A stretch of 64,000 bases of DNA from Sclerotinia nivalis. Lineage: Eukaryota; Ascomycota; Leotiomycetes; Helotiales; Sclerotiniaceae. The stretch lies in the NCBI GenBank assembly GCA_029531795.1, contig JAPEIS010000003.1, positions 1,984,001 to 2,048,000 of the forward strand, given 5' to 3'. Both the position numbers and the translations under genes were made by a program. The number at the start of each line of letters is the position of its first letter. Position 1 is the first letter of the stretch. Below the pieces are notes generated by a model that was given only the letters and a program-made list of their open reading frames with translations, did not search any database and was not told where the DNA came from. Shown here piece by piece: positions 10,715 to 23,593 of this stretch.

Positions 10715-12439
10715 AATACATTTTCGTAAAATCCATTTTCTTCCCCCCCCCTCTCCCCCCTCTCCCTCAGCTCAGTTTTCGAGCTTCGAATCTTTAAGTA
10801 TATATAAATATATATATGTACACATGTATACATATAAAATTTTCTCCTAATATAATATATAATAACACAAATGCATCCTCGATCCATAATCCATAAATAT
10901 ACTTACTTACTCACTACCTAGGTAATTTTTACCAAGATTACCTAGATAGAGTAAGTTTTCACCCTAAAGTTTAGTATCTCTAGTATCTCTAGCATCTCTA
11001 GCATCTCTAGCATCTCTAAAATCATCCACGCACCACCTCCCTTCCCCAACTCTGCCGCAAAAATCCAAGTCTTTATTCAATTTTATATAAACCCCTAACT
11101 CTAAACCGAAGAATTCTTCCCGTTCCTCTCAAAATCACCTATCTACACAGCTCTTTTCCTCCCCGTTGATGAATCTTCTATTCATCTAGATCTTTCTTTT
11201 ACGACGGAACCTCCATGCAGAATCAACATGCAGAACCATCACTTTCTCCTCCATCGACATCCTTCCATCCCAGAGGTAAGTAATTTCTAAAGGGTTATTA
11301 TCAAAGGAAGGCTATATATATAAATTTATATACATCACCACATACCCACAGTATAACCCAAAAATTTCACCTCCGAATCTTACTATCCATTTAGATTGAT
11401 TAATATATTAAGATTTATTCAAGTCTACTATAAGTATTTTATATCATTCATCCATACTATTTTATAACTCTCCTCACCTCACCGGCTAACCCACAACTAT
11501 CTAATCTATGAACTATCTAGTCTATAACTACTCTAACTATACGCATACATATACACAGCTATATATCTGTGTATCTATCAATTCATCACTCCCTTCTCTT
11601 CTCTTCCCTTCCCTTCCCTTCCCTATTTTCCCTTTCATATCTTCACATCTATCTTATATTTCTCATACTCCTCCATCTATCCATCCATTCTCCTCCCTTC
11701 GCTATTAACTGTGCATTGATATACGTCCATCAACTTAACCCGCCCACCATTTTCCACCCCCATCCTCTACATCTCCATCTACATCTACTTCTACATCTCC
11801 ATCTCTCCCCCCCTCTCCTTTACCTCTATTCATCTCTTTATCTCTCTACCTCTCTAATCATACCATACCATACCATACCATACCAAAATATAAAAAAGAA
11901 AAAAAAATTGTGTATTGATTGATTGAGTAATTGAATTGAGAATTCTAGAGTCCTTTACACCCAACAATCCACCCAACAACCCACCGCGCCTCACCCCACC
12001 TCACCTCACCTCACCGCACCGCACCGCAATTTACGAAAGGTGTGCTTAGTTCAAATAGCTTTCTCACTTTGTCCATTTCTATCTTTCAGTACCTAAAAGT
12101 AACCATCGCATAGGCATTGGCGCTACACACACGCACACACGCACACAAGAACACAAGAACACAAGAACACAGGAACACAGGAACACAAGAACACAAGAAC
12201 ACATAAAGAATCTCCATCTTCCTCCTCAAACTTTGCTCAAACTGTATATTCATGAAGAAAGCTAACCCCTGGATACATTTCCATGTAGGCAAGCATGCCA
12301 TTATGACAATGAAAAAAAAAACTTCTCAAATTTCTGATTATGAATCAATGAATCTTCATACCACGCACGCCCATAACGCCTCATGCAATGCGAAGAAAAA
12401 CGAAACGCAAATTCAAATTAAAATGTGTCGGCATTGGCA
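10715..12439. other. Gene-poor region with several simple repeats
   Basis: No protein-coding gene can be supported. It holds a C-rich pyrimidine tract (about 10742-10768), repeated CTCTAGCAT units (about 10976-11020), (TACCA)n at about 11863-11885, CACCTCAC/CACCGCAC repeats (about 11990-12030) and an ACAAGAAC-type array (about 12126-12204). An ATG at 11215 opens 20 codons that end at a consensus GTAAGT donor (11276), but no downstream exon was found. It may be the 5' exon of a spliced non-coding or poorly conserved transcript. Confidence 0.55.
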
Positions 12440-14224
12440 TTAGATTTCGATCGTCTTCATCGCAGATTCATCATCAGCAGAGGGTTCCTTCTCAGAAGTC
12501 CCTGATACTAATCCTAACCCCGTAACCTTCTCACTAGCCTTCTCATTTTCTTTATTCTCATTAGTTGATTCGGATTCTAGTAATGGTCGTTCGGAACGTT
12601 TATTCTCTTCGCTTGGTCTTGGTGTTTGAACATCGACAAGTTTCGTGGCGGGAATATCCATGGTGTTGACTTTCGCTCCTGATCCTGAACCTTCTTCAGC
12701 AACTTTAGCTAGAGGACTTGACTTTCCAAAACCAGGACGATTTGGACTTGGAACGGGTGAAGCTCCAGAGAAACGTTGCATAGAACGTCCACGCGGTTCA
12801 CCAATCTCAGCAGCTGGGCTTGCGTAAGGAGATGCAGCCGGGGATCCTCCATTACCATTGACAGGCGGCGCTGATCTTCTTCGTACGTTCTTGCGGCCAT
12901 ACTTTTGATCCATTCTCCATCTCAAGATATCGAAATAACCAGGCTCAACTTTTCCTGATTTGAATTCTTTCAACTTTAGCTCATTGGTTTCTTCATCCAC
13001 AAACCATTTACCACTGCTGAGATCATCTGCGACTGTAGCCAAGAAAGCAGACCATGATCGTGCGACGACATATTTACAATCATAGTCCCGACCAAATAGA
13101 ATGACCTGACCCCATTTACCAGCTGGTCCCGGTGCCAAATCAACTGCCAAGTTATTTCCACCCCAATCTCGAACAAGTGGAATCCAGGCGGGATGTGCGT
13201 AGACTTTTTGGATAGCATTAGAAGGTTGAGAATCCTGTCGTGCCAATAAATCTTGTCTCCAGTAAGGATTTTGCGCGTTTGCAGGTTGCTTCGACGAGGA
13301 AGATGAACTACCACCTAATGCCTTTGGTGGCACTGAAGGTCTGTAGTTGCTGGGCGATTCTGTAAGATATTCCTGATTGACTGTCTTCCAGTTCTCCCAT
13401 TCTTGCACAATTTCCTCGCAATCAAGTAACATGCAGCCAAAGATAATTCCAGTAGGTAGGCCACCACGTTCTTGTCCATCATGAAGTTGCATTGACTCTC
13501 GAACCTCCATCGGAAGGGAACAGTCCAATTGATGTTCCAATTCATTCAAATCATTATTTGTGCATCCCTCGCAGAGTTGATCCCATAACTCTGCATAATT
13601 TTCCTCGGCCCATCTATCGATTCTCTTCCAGGAGTGTCCGACTGGTGGTGGGGGGGGAAGACCTTCTTGGAAAGCTTGCAATTGAATTTCTCCAGGTGTA
13701 ACATTCTCAAAATTTTCTTGTGTAGATTGACGTTGAAGCGTAGATGATCTCATTCCTGGCGAGTATGGTGATTGCGGACCTGGACTTACTGGAGGAGCGA
13801 ATGGCGAACCTGGATAAGCGTTGCCATTAAGTGCAGATGTAGATTGTCGACCAGACTCTTCAAAATAGGGGGAGTTCAAATCTGCGCGTGATTCTGAAGC
13901 TGTTGTAGCAACTGACGTTAAAGGTTCATGTCGACTTTGTGCGAGAGGAACATGTCCGCCAGTTCTATATGGAGAATCGTAAGACGAGTCTGTTTACTTT
14001 TAGTTAGAAGCCTGTTGGAAATCTCGAGAGGGTTTTGGTATCAACATACGACGATCATAACTGGTCATAGTATGCCAGAAAGATTTGAAGGCGGATCCCA
14101 ATGGGCTAAACAGATAATGATTAGTATTATTCGCAGAAGTGATTGAAGTAATTCAAATTGAGACTGAGAACATGGGATTGTGACGAAAAGGGGATTTTAG
14201 AAATGCAACTTACTTTCCTGCCAT
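12440..14224 (-). CDS. KNR4: Knr4/Smi1-type cell wall assembly and glucan synthesis regulator
   Basis: Three exons were rebuilt on the minus strand: 14224-14214, 14105-14050 and 13989-12440, joined by introns with GTAAGT and GTATGT donors, giving 538 aa. The protein starts MAGNPLGSAFKSFWHTMTSYDR. The SMI1/KNR4 domain occupies about residues 120-390, seen as WKRIDRWAEENYAELWDQL, LHDGQERGGLPTGIIFG, HPAWIPLVRDWGGNNLAVDL and VILFGRDYDCKYVVARSWSAF. A long Ser/Pro/Glu-rich disordered tail follows. Yeast Knr4 (505 aa) couples cell-wall integrity signalling through Slt2 to beta-1,3-glucan and chitin synthesis and binds many partners through disordered ends, which fits this layout. It is a single gene with no close neighbours on its strand. 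Family assignment is secure; the exact role in this species is inferred. Confidence 0.94.
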
Positions 14225-17200
14225 GGCTGGCAATTATTCAACTATTATTGCAAATACTTTGAAGTTGTGAGATAAAACTTCCACAATTCCAATAGTTGTC
14301 GATTGTAGAATCTTCAGAAGATATGGAATGGGAGGAATATGTGGTAGTATTTGATTTTGTTCTGTTTTGGAGTTGAAATTGAGGTTATGAGCCGTTTTGG
14401 AGGTGAGTAAGATAATTCTTAGAGAAATTGCTTTAAGGAGAACAAGTGATTTGAATGATTAGGCGTGAAAAGGTTTCAAGCTTTATCAAAATCGCGTTCT
14501 ATTGCCCTGAGTTTCGGTGTCTGTACTCCGTACCACGAGCCACTTTACTAGCTACTAGGTAGACTTAAGTAAGTAGTACTTACTTCCTTCCCTTTACCAG
14601 CCTGTCCAATCCGAAGATCAATAGAGAATAATTAGCGGAGATTTGTGTGGATCTGGAAAAAATGCCGATAGTGAGTGAGCGCGATAAGTGTCGAATTTAT
14701 AAGAATAGGAGAGAAGAAGAAGAAGGAGGAGGAGAAGAAGGAGGAGAAGGAGGAGAAGAAGGAGGAGGAGAAGAAGAAGAACAACAACAATAAGGTGAAG
14801 AATTAAGGAGGGATTAGAAGGACTAGAAGGACTAGAATGACTAGGACTGGAGGGCTAGAAGAAGAATATGGTAAAGAGAAGATTCATTTAAATTCATAAG
14901 AGGTATGGTATAGGTGGTAGGGAGTTGGATTGCATTTACTCGGTAAGTAAGTACCTGATGGTTATTAAAATCGTCCCCTTATAATTATGCGTTCATCACA
15001 AGTAATAAATAGCTGAGTAGAAAACCGGCGCAGTTCATTCTAGCGAATCACCTATTTGACTGGTTGTTTATATTGTTCTATGGAGTACCAGTACTTCAGA
15101 TAGACATCAGACCGAGTTTATGGTCCAATCTTATCATCGTTTCAAAGCAGCCAAGGAACACACATAAGCGGTGAAATCTTTCTATGTCGTGCTATATGTG
15201 ATGGGAATGAAGGCAAAAAGATGTGCATTTGATGCATTTGATACCTAGGTACTTTAACTTACAATTTTTAATCTCTGGAGAATGTTCTCTTCTGTTCGTT
15301 TAGTCTACTAGGTACATATAGAATCTGAGTAAATCAACATGGACGGAGTATGCTCAGCTTGTCGGTTGGATGGATATGTTGTTATTGCTGGTGACATGAT
15401 GATGACCGCAGATCAGTACCCTTCTGAGATTGGCTTAATCGCGTTATATTTGTTGTATATAGTTCCATTAGAGACAAGAAGAGTAGGGACCAACATGAAT
15501 ATTCAGATGGAATAAACATTTAACCTACTTGATGTTCGAATAATTGGAGTTTTGATTTATATGTAAGCTCCGCCACCAGTTTACACATGGAATTCCTGAG
15601 GATATATTCTTAGAACTATTCTCAGATACTTTACCAATCAACCAGATATCATACTGTCTTTATATATGGTATTCTAGGAATCCTTCAACTCAAAATTGAC
15701 ATACTGGCATTGCTCTGCCCCAAAAATGATTCCGATGTCTATTTCGTCTTTCCATCAAATTTCGCTTGAATCACTCCCTGAATCCCTAACTCCTGAGTAT
15801 CAATTTTGAGTTTTCATCCAACTCTTATTTTATTTCCGAAAAAGGGGAATTTTATGTAACCGGTATTATATTCATATAAAAGGATAGAGGTCACATCAAC
15901 ATAATAATTTTGGTGACTTCATCACGTCTGAAAATTATGCTTGACGAATCGTATTATCAGATATTTACCGGCTATCAAAATCAAGAATTGAGGTATCACA
16001 ACACCGTTGATCAATTAACCTTAAACCTAGGCGTACGGAATACACACACCACGTGAAACAAAAAGAAAAGACACCTTCAGGGCTGAGTGCAAGCAAGTAC
16101 AAGATAATATGCTAGCAACAGTTGGCGGCGTAGCAATACACTTAGTACACATACCTCAAGCCATGGTTCTCACCATCCCCCGCCACACTCCTTAAGCCGT
16201 TCCTCTCATCAACCCTGCATCCCCTAACCTCGAAATCCAAAGTTCGAATTTAACCTCGCGCTCCGTTTCAAAGTTTCATAACTATACATTAGTTCGCCAT
16301 GAGCGTTCCGTGCAACGGGAGCAAGCACAATCACGTTGTGATATTACAGCATCCAATGATCTAACAGCGATCAATCAAAACTCCTGCCTCTAAAATGCTT
16401 GGCGGGTGAACCTCCGAAACGACCGTGGGGTTATACGGGATGATTGGCTTTGGCTGGGGGAAAACATTGGACGTTGGAAATAAACGCTATGTTTCTAGGA
16501 AACAAAGGCGCCTGGAGGCGCAAATCAGAATATTTGGAGGGGAAGAAGAGCTGGTGAGGCTGGTGGGATAAGCCATGCGATGGGTTTGGATGTTCTAGTC
16601 GATTTTGGTCCATTGCTATATTTATATAAACAAAGTATTTCGTGATAAACAATTGAGGTGTAGGCCGTGAAAAAAGACTAGACTCTTGGCTGAAATTATA
16701 CCTGTGGATGTGCTATAAACTCGTTCTCGACTAGTACTCTACCTAGAATGTCCATGCCAATATTGTCGCCTATAAGGTGATCATTATATTCGGGAAATAG
16801 TTACTGCGAATCTGTATTCTGCGACATTCGTTTATACAGCTTCTTCCTAGGACAGCAAGACGATGGAGAAATCTCAAGTGCAGTTTCTTTCTCAGGATAA
16901 CTCTTGACGGTTTCTGATTCTAGTATCTCAACTTCCTCTTGCAAATCCTGGGATTTTCTTTTCACTCCTATGATATGACGGAAGAGGGATTACTCTTGAG
17001 TATTTGCATTAATAGAGCGAGTGAGGTGGAAAGATGTGTTGGGATAGAGAGATCTACGAAATGGCGAGATAGGAGGATGAAGGAGAAGGGGAAAGAGAAA
17101 GGGGAAACTGGGTAGAAGTCAAATATTTACATCTGTATTTGAAGTGAACTATCGCCAGCACTTGTATCCTCTCGAGATATAGTATATAGGGTGGTAGTTG

Positions 17201-17746
17201 AGCTCTTGCCTTTTGATGTCTGATCGAGAATAGAGAGAACCAATGAAATGTAATACTTCGACTTTTTGGCATACTGAATTCGCTTTCCAGACTACAACCA
17301 TACCAAAGAATTCGAGATTCAAAACCACCTTCGCTATCCTAGATTCAATAAAAACCAGGGGAGCTCAGTAAAAGCACCCAATATTCAAACACAGAAATTA
17401 TTCCAAACTCATTCCATACGGAGGATGCACAACCACGGCACGTGATTATAATTCTCCTGCAATATTAGCGCGCGGTTTTAGCGGGCTTGGCTGAAGCTAC
17501 CCATTGCGCAAGACAAGCTTGACTTGGAATCAAAAAGTTATCAAATCATATCGCAACACCAAGTACAACATCTATCTACGATTTTAAAACCACTTGCGCA
17601 ACAAAGCGAGACGTGTCGCCTGCCGAGAATAAAGTACGAAATTGTGCGCAGAAGAATATATTAAGGGGAGGCTGAGGAACTTGTGATAAGACAACGGTCA
17701 ACTCACAGATTATCGGCATCGTAAGGTCGCAGATTCGCAAGTAACA
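14225..17746. other. 3.5-kb intergenic region between KNR4 and VPS68
   Basis: It lies upstream of both flanking genes (KNR4 leftward, VPS68 rightward). There is no convincing coding frame; short ORFs at 16431-16652 and 17054-17272 lack features of real proteins. It contains an uninterrupted 75-bp purine run (14707-14781) followed by CAA repeats and GGACTAGAA-type repeats (about 14810-14850). Both promoters, and possibly non-coding RNAs, must lie here. Confidence 0.6.
14707..14781 (+). repeat. 75-bp purine-only GAA/GGA microsatellite
   Basis: It is composed only of A and G, as mixed GAAGAA and GGAGGA units. Such homopurine tracts can adopt triplex DNA. It sits about 480 bp upstream of the KNR4 start codon. 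Confidence 0.85.
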
Positions 17747-18480
17747 ATGTCGGAAGAACGTCTTTGGAAATTCAGAAAGCCAGAATGGATGAATAGTGCT
17801 ACGGCGAAAGGTGCTGGTGTTTATGCTTCGGGAGCTTTGGTATGATGGCCCTACTGTTTGCCCTTATGCTTTCCATGCTGGCATTACCACCTGATGGGAA
17901 ATCCGGCAATTCGCGGTTGAACATTACATCACTTACAATACTTCTACTAACATATCTCCATACAGTTCTCTCTATCCTTCTTCATCCTTCTTGATGCAGC
18001 CCTCTGGTCTAAGTCCGCCCTCAATGGATCTGACCCCCCAATTCACATCACATTCATCGACTGGCTTCCCCTCATCTTCTCCTCCCTTGGTATGCTCATC
18101 ATAAACTCTATCGAAAAATCCCGACTATCCGCAGATTCTTTCTCCTATAGCGGAAGCGGCGTGGCGTGGAAAGCAAGAGTGGTTTTGTTCTTGGGGTTTG
18201 CTAGTTTGGCCGGAGGATTGGCTGGAGGTATTACGGTATTAGTCTTGAAGTATGTGGTGCCCGGTGCGCAATGGCCTACTTTGGGAATGGGGGTTGCAAA
18301 TGTAGGAGCAAATGCTGGGGTTATGTTGAGGTGAGTTTTTCATTTTACTCTGGCTGAAAGGGTGGTTGGAACCATGGAAAGGGTAAAATGAGGGTTTGAA
18401 GACTAACATAATTTAGTTCGGTGGTACTTTGGATCTCGCAGAATATCGAGGATGAATACTCCTATAACCTTGCTCTTTGA
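17747..18480 (+). CDS. VPS68: Vps68/TMEM50 (UPF0220) membrane protein
   Basis: The exons are 17747-17839, 17966-18330 and 18417-18480, encoding 173 aa; donors GTATGA and GTGAGT and acceptors CAG and TAG keep the frame. The protein begins MSEERLWKFRKPEWMNSATAKGAGVYASGAL and has four hydrophobic segments (about 25-50, 65-85, 105-130 and 140-160). The family hallmarks FIDWLPLIFSSLGMLIINSIEK and the Gly-rich FASLAGGLAGGITVLVLKY are present, and it ends QNIEDEYSYNLAL. Yeast Vps68 (184 aa) forms a complex with Vps55 and acts in late endosome to vacuole transport; TMEM50 is the animal counterpart. Length and topology match. Confidence 0.93.
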
Positions 18481-19180
18481 GTGAGTCTAGCCCGTCCGAG
18501 GATTTTGGCATAATTTGAAAAGATGCGAAAGGTTAGGGAATGCGGAACATGATGGTATATGGATATGAAGAACGAATGGACAGAGAAAGGGTGTGATAAG
18601 ACCGATCAAATGCTTTTGTGGCATCATTTGTAGTATAAGGGGTATGCGATCTGCTAGTGATGTAAGGTTCAATTTTTATCAACTGTTAATGGCAAAATTT
18701 GGCTCCTTGTGAAGTTTGTGATTATCGCTTCAAGGTGCTCACATCCCAGCCATTGAATGGTTCAATATGTTTCTCGAAATACAAAATTTGGGTTCGTAAT
18801 GAAGATAACTGCCATACCAACAGCTACATGCAGATATGCCACATAGGTCCGCTCTAGAAAGTATGGGGATTTTCTGAGCTAGAAGTAGCTCCAACGAATC
18901 GGCAACCGAGGGACCCTTCAAAAAAAAATAGCTCATCTCCAAGCTTCATGCACATCATCATTCAACAATTATTCTACACTTTCAATTGAGTGACTTGTCC
19001 TCAATCTTTTCATCGTTTACACATTACATTTATGGATTTATGATTAGGATTTTTTTAATAGGCATTTACTTTTTTAATTTATTCATTTGAAAACCCTAGA
19101 ATCTTTTTGAGGGTTTTCCCTCCCAATTAACATAACACCGTCACCCACGAGCAAGCCAAAAAGTGCGAGCTCAAACAAAA
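18481..19180. other. Intergenic region between VPS68 and GPI13
   Basis: This 700-bp stretch holds the VPS68 3' end and GPI13 promoter. No gene, RNA or repeat is recognised in it. Confidence 0.6.
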
Positions 19181-22100
19181 ATGGTGAAAACTGTAGATCC
19201 CAAGCCAGCGCCTGGTTCATATAATTCACTCGCGGCACAATATGCGAGGGCAAAGGCGCGCAAAGAAGCTCAGGAACAGGCTATCAGAGAGGGGAAGAAG
19301 CTCGATAAGGATGGGAATATAATTCAGCCCAAAGTACCCAGAAAGAAGGACAAAAAGGATGAGCTAAATGAGGCAAAGAGAGCCAAATGGAGAAGGGAGT
19401 GGTGGGCAGTTGGAGGGTGGTGGGCTTGGTTGGCGTAAGTTTTCTGCGGAGGGCTTTGGAGGGGCATTGTACTAATCAATTTAATGAATAGAGTTATGCA
19501 CGCCGTGGGGATATATTACTTTACAAAAGGATTCCTACTCACACGGTTGGTGTTGGAAGAATCATCGGCTTGTGCTGAACCACCGATTGCAAGAACAGTG
19601 GATTATGAAGGAGCTGGTACACCGGAGGGAGGATGTTGGCATCCAAAGACATTTGATAGGGCTGTGGTGGTGATTGTGGATGCATTGCGCTACGATTTCG
19701 CGGTGCCATTCACCGGCGACGATTCGCAGGCTTTTCATAACGCGTTACCATTCTTATACGAAACTGCACGCAGAGAACCGCATAATGCATTCTTATTACC
19801 TTTCATCGCAGACCCCCCTACAACTACATTGCAAAGATTAAAGGGTTTGACAACTGGAACACTTCCAACATTTGTGGATGCGGGGTCAAACTTTGCAGGT
19901 ACCGCTATTGAAGAGGACAACCTTTTGGGCCAATTGAAAGATTCTGGTAAAAAGATTGTACATCTTGGTGATGATACATGGACTGCGCTATTCCCTGGAT
20001 ACTTTGAACCGAATATTAGTCGCGCATATGATTCCCTCAATGTTTGGGATTTGCATACGGTAGATAATGGTGTTACTGAACATATTATGCCACTACTCGA
20101 GAAGGAGAAGAAAGCCGAGTGGGACGTTATGTTTGCGCACTACTTGGGTGTTGACCATGCGGGACATAGATATGGACCAAATCATCCGGCCATGACAAGC
20201 AAGTTACAGCAGATGGATATTTTGATCAGAGGACTTGTGGACAAGCTTGATGATGATACCTTGTTGGTTATCATGGGTGACCATGGTATGGATGGTAAAG
20301 GCGATCATGGAGGAGAGAGCGATGATGAAGTGGAAGCTGCATTGTGGATGTATTCTAAGAAGGGAATATTCGGTCGCACCGATCCAACTTTTGTAACGCC
20401 TCCACAAAATGCAAAAACACGACCAGTCAATCAAATCGACTTGGTGCCAACACTTGCACTGCTCTTGGGTTTGCCAATTCCTTTCAATAACCTCGGAAAG
20501 CCTATCGAGGAGGCTTTTGCAGGCAAGAAAGGTAACGCGTTGGAAAACTTGGCAAATGTAGCTAGAATGACAGCTGCTGGTATTAAGAGATACCAAGCTG
20601 CATACTTTGCTGCCAGGGGCATTGATGAGAGCACTATTGATGGTTCCCCATCTGCTCTTTGGTTGACAGCTGAGCAGACTCTGAACTCTAAATCAGCTCA
20701 AAAGTCTACGGAAGTTTATTATGCATTCTCTGCCTATCAAACAGAGACTTTGCGAATTTGTCGAGATCTATGGGCACGATTTGATGTTCCTAGTATGATC
20801 CTGGGCATTTGCATTCTTGCTGCTAGTGTACTAGCTTTGGTCCTCTATGCCAATAGTAATGTCAGTGATGGCAATGAACCCGAATCAGCGGACCTAGACG
20901 ATGCTCAAGCCAAATTGGAACTCGAAGCCGTCGCAAAAGGAGAGAGATCTCTTGGAGACGAGGAAATCAATCCAAATTTGCTCTTTTCGATTTCTTTGGC
21001 TTCAGCAGTTGGTGCAGCTGTGGGACTATCTCTCTGGACCATGAAAGCCACTATTTTGGAAGATGTAATCGAGGGGCAAATCGTGGAATTGACTGCAAAT
21101 GGTGCTGTCATTGGAGGACTCATTGGAGCTCTTCTTTCATTGATGAAAATTGGTAATCCCTTCCCAACTACATTTTGGGGTTGGTTGGCAGTCATCTTCA
21201 CTGTTAGTCAGTCGATTGGCTTTGCATCTAATTCCTATACTATCTGGGAAGACTCGATCTTGTTGTTTTTCATCACAACTTTCGGAGTAGCTGGTGTTGT
21301 TTCTTCGCTTAGACAATCGGAAATACGCAGTCGCACCCTGGGAGTATACCACTCCCTCGTATTCATTGGTCTTGCCTGGGTTGCCTCATACTCTAAGTTG
21401 TGCAGAGAAGAGCAGATGCCTTACTGCAGGTCGACATACTATGCCTCTGCTACGTCCTCTACTTCCGCCCCTTGGCAATTACTCATTCCCCTCTTCTTCG
21501 CATTCGCCTTACCTGCATTCATCAAAGCTTACTACGCAACCAGCCTCTCATATGAAGGTTTTGCACCGGCCTGGATTGGTGGAGCTTTCAGATTCGGGCT
21601 TTTCCTCATTGCTACATTTTGGACTTTAGATGCCGCCGATGATGGGAATTGGTTCCCTAACTTGAGTGAAGGTGCCTTGAAAGCTATGCGAGTACCAATT
21701 TCTCAGACAGTTCTTGCCATGTCTATCGGCGCTGGAACTATTGCATTCAATTTTGCATCGCCCTGCATTGCCATTGGTACTGTCGCACTGGGGGATCTTG
21801 CACCTGCCGGAGCCCCCAAACAACAAGTTATGATCCTTGGTTATGGCAATACTCATGGTGCTCGATACTTCCTCCTCATAACCAACGTACTTTTAGCCGT
21901 TCTCATGGTCCAGAAACCCGTGGGCTTTGGTGCCCTCTCTCTCATGTCTCTTCAAATCCTTTCTCTCGTGGAATTCCTCGATCTCAACTCCTTGACAAAC
22001 TCCCCCATCGGACCTATCATGCTCGCCATCCTCGGCTCCTTCCACTTTTTCAAAACTGGTCATCAAGCCACTCTTTCCTCTATTCAATGGGAATCCGCTT

Positions 22101-22477
22101 TCATTCCTCTTCACACAATCCGCTACCCTTGGTCTCCAATCCTCGTCGCTCTTAATTCATTTGGCCCTCAAATCCTTGCCGCAACCGCGGTCCCTCTCAT
22201 TGTCTTCTGGAAGCAACAACCAAAGAAAAAGGGACTCTTGAAAGCAGTCACTGTTGCTTTGGCATGGCATATTCTCTATTATGCGGTTATGGCATTAGCA
22301 ACTACAATGTGGGCTGGCTGGTTGAGAAGACATCTCATGCTGTATCGTATTTTCAGTCCGAAGTTCATGATGGCGGGTGCGGTGTTGGGGGTTGTGGATC
22401 TGGTAGGTTTGACAGTTGTGCTACTGGGGACTAGAGGGAATGTGAGTAGTGTGTGGGGTGTGTTTGGTTGGCCTTGA
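19181..22477 (+). CDS. GPI13: GPI ethanolamine phosphate transferase 3 (Gpi13/PIG-O)
   Basis: Two exons, 19181-19434 and 19492-22477, encode 1079 aa; the 57-bp intron has a GTAAGT donor and an ACTAAT branch site. The ATG at 19181 is chosen because the upstream frame start is not an ATG. A basic cytosolic N-terminus is followed by a membrane anchor (about 80-105) and a lumenal alkaline-phosphatase-like domain. That domain carries the metal-site motifs VIVDALRYDF (about 148-157), HYLGVDHAGHRYGP (about 298-311) and MGDHGMDGKGDHGG (about 347-360). From about residue 525 onward there are many transmembrane helices. Gpi13 adds ethanolamine phosphate to the third mannose of the GPI anchor in the ER, the group later joined to protein. 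Yeast Gpi13 has 1017 residues. All expected catalytic motifs are intact. Confidence 0.96.
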
Positions 22478-23593
22478 GTGGGAAGATTGTAATGTGTTTG
22501 AAATTATTTCGTTATTATTCTGTAGATGTAGCTGTGCCTGGAATAGAGAAACGGAAGAGGATAATCTTTTGGATAGCATAGCGATGGTACGGTATGAGTG
22601 TGGGCCAAACAGTAATAGAATTTAGAATAATAGATTTGTTTATCAGTCAGTTCCTCGATGAGTATATCTTATGATATAGGTGCATGTAGTACGGTTTCAG
22701 CTGGTGATCATAATTAAGAATAGATTTGATAGATATGGAAACACTAAAGCTAGAATCTGTGTTGATGTCACGGGTATTAAATTTATCATGCTCTGAAGTT
22801 GGATATTGGAGAGATCTTAAGGTGGGTGAGTGATACTTGAAGCGAGAGAGAGGAAGTGAGAGTCAAATATTGGAGTAATACTGTCTGTAGGTTGTATCTT
22901 CGTGATCTTTTCATGTGATCCTTTGTAGCCGGGTGTACTTCTTTCAAATCAAGTTTCATATATTTCCTACACAAGTGTTGCTGAAATTCAAGGTTGTTTG
23001 ATTTGGGGTGATGATATGGTGACTAGAGTTGAATATGAGCATGCCGAGGTAGATATTCACTTCAACTTCATCCTCATCCCGCCTTTTACCTTGAGAGACA
23101 CTCGATCAATGGTGCTTTTCCCCATTTGAACGAGAAATTCACTTAATTACAATATCGTCGAATCTTTTCGCGGAATATCTTCCGCACGTAAACAAAAAAG
23201 AATGAAGAACTTCAGACAGGTTCTCAGAAATTCGAGTTTTGCAACTCCTTCAAATCTCTTTCAAATCGCCCGAAAACTTATTATTTGGAATCAGGAAACG
23301 TTCAGGATTCTGTTTCTGTTTTCAAATTAAAAATTTAGCGTTGATTGGGAAAGTTGATGGGTACTGCAGACGTGCAACAATACTTTTGAAGGCGGTTTCA
23401 CGTGACTCTTGACCAGTAGGAAATTGTTCCGAGCTAGTACGGTGATGCGGTGATGCGGTGATACGGTTTTGTCACATACATGCATGTTCATAAGAGCTCC
23501 CTCGACTTTTCAATATTTTTTTTATAAACGAACAATTAACAATAACAAATCTATTACATCAATCTCGATTTTTCATAACAAGAATTTTTAAAG
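22478..23593. other. Intergenic region between GPI13 and SNRNP27
   Basis: This 1.1-kb stretch contains no supported gene. There is a short GGTGATGC repeat near 23441-23462 and an AT-rich run just before the next start codon. Confidence 0.6.
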
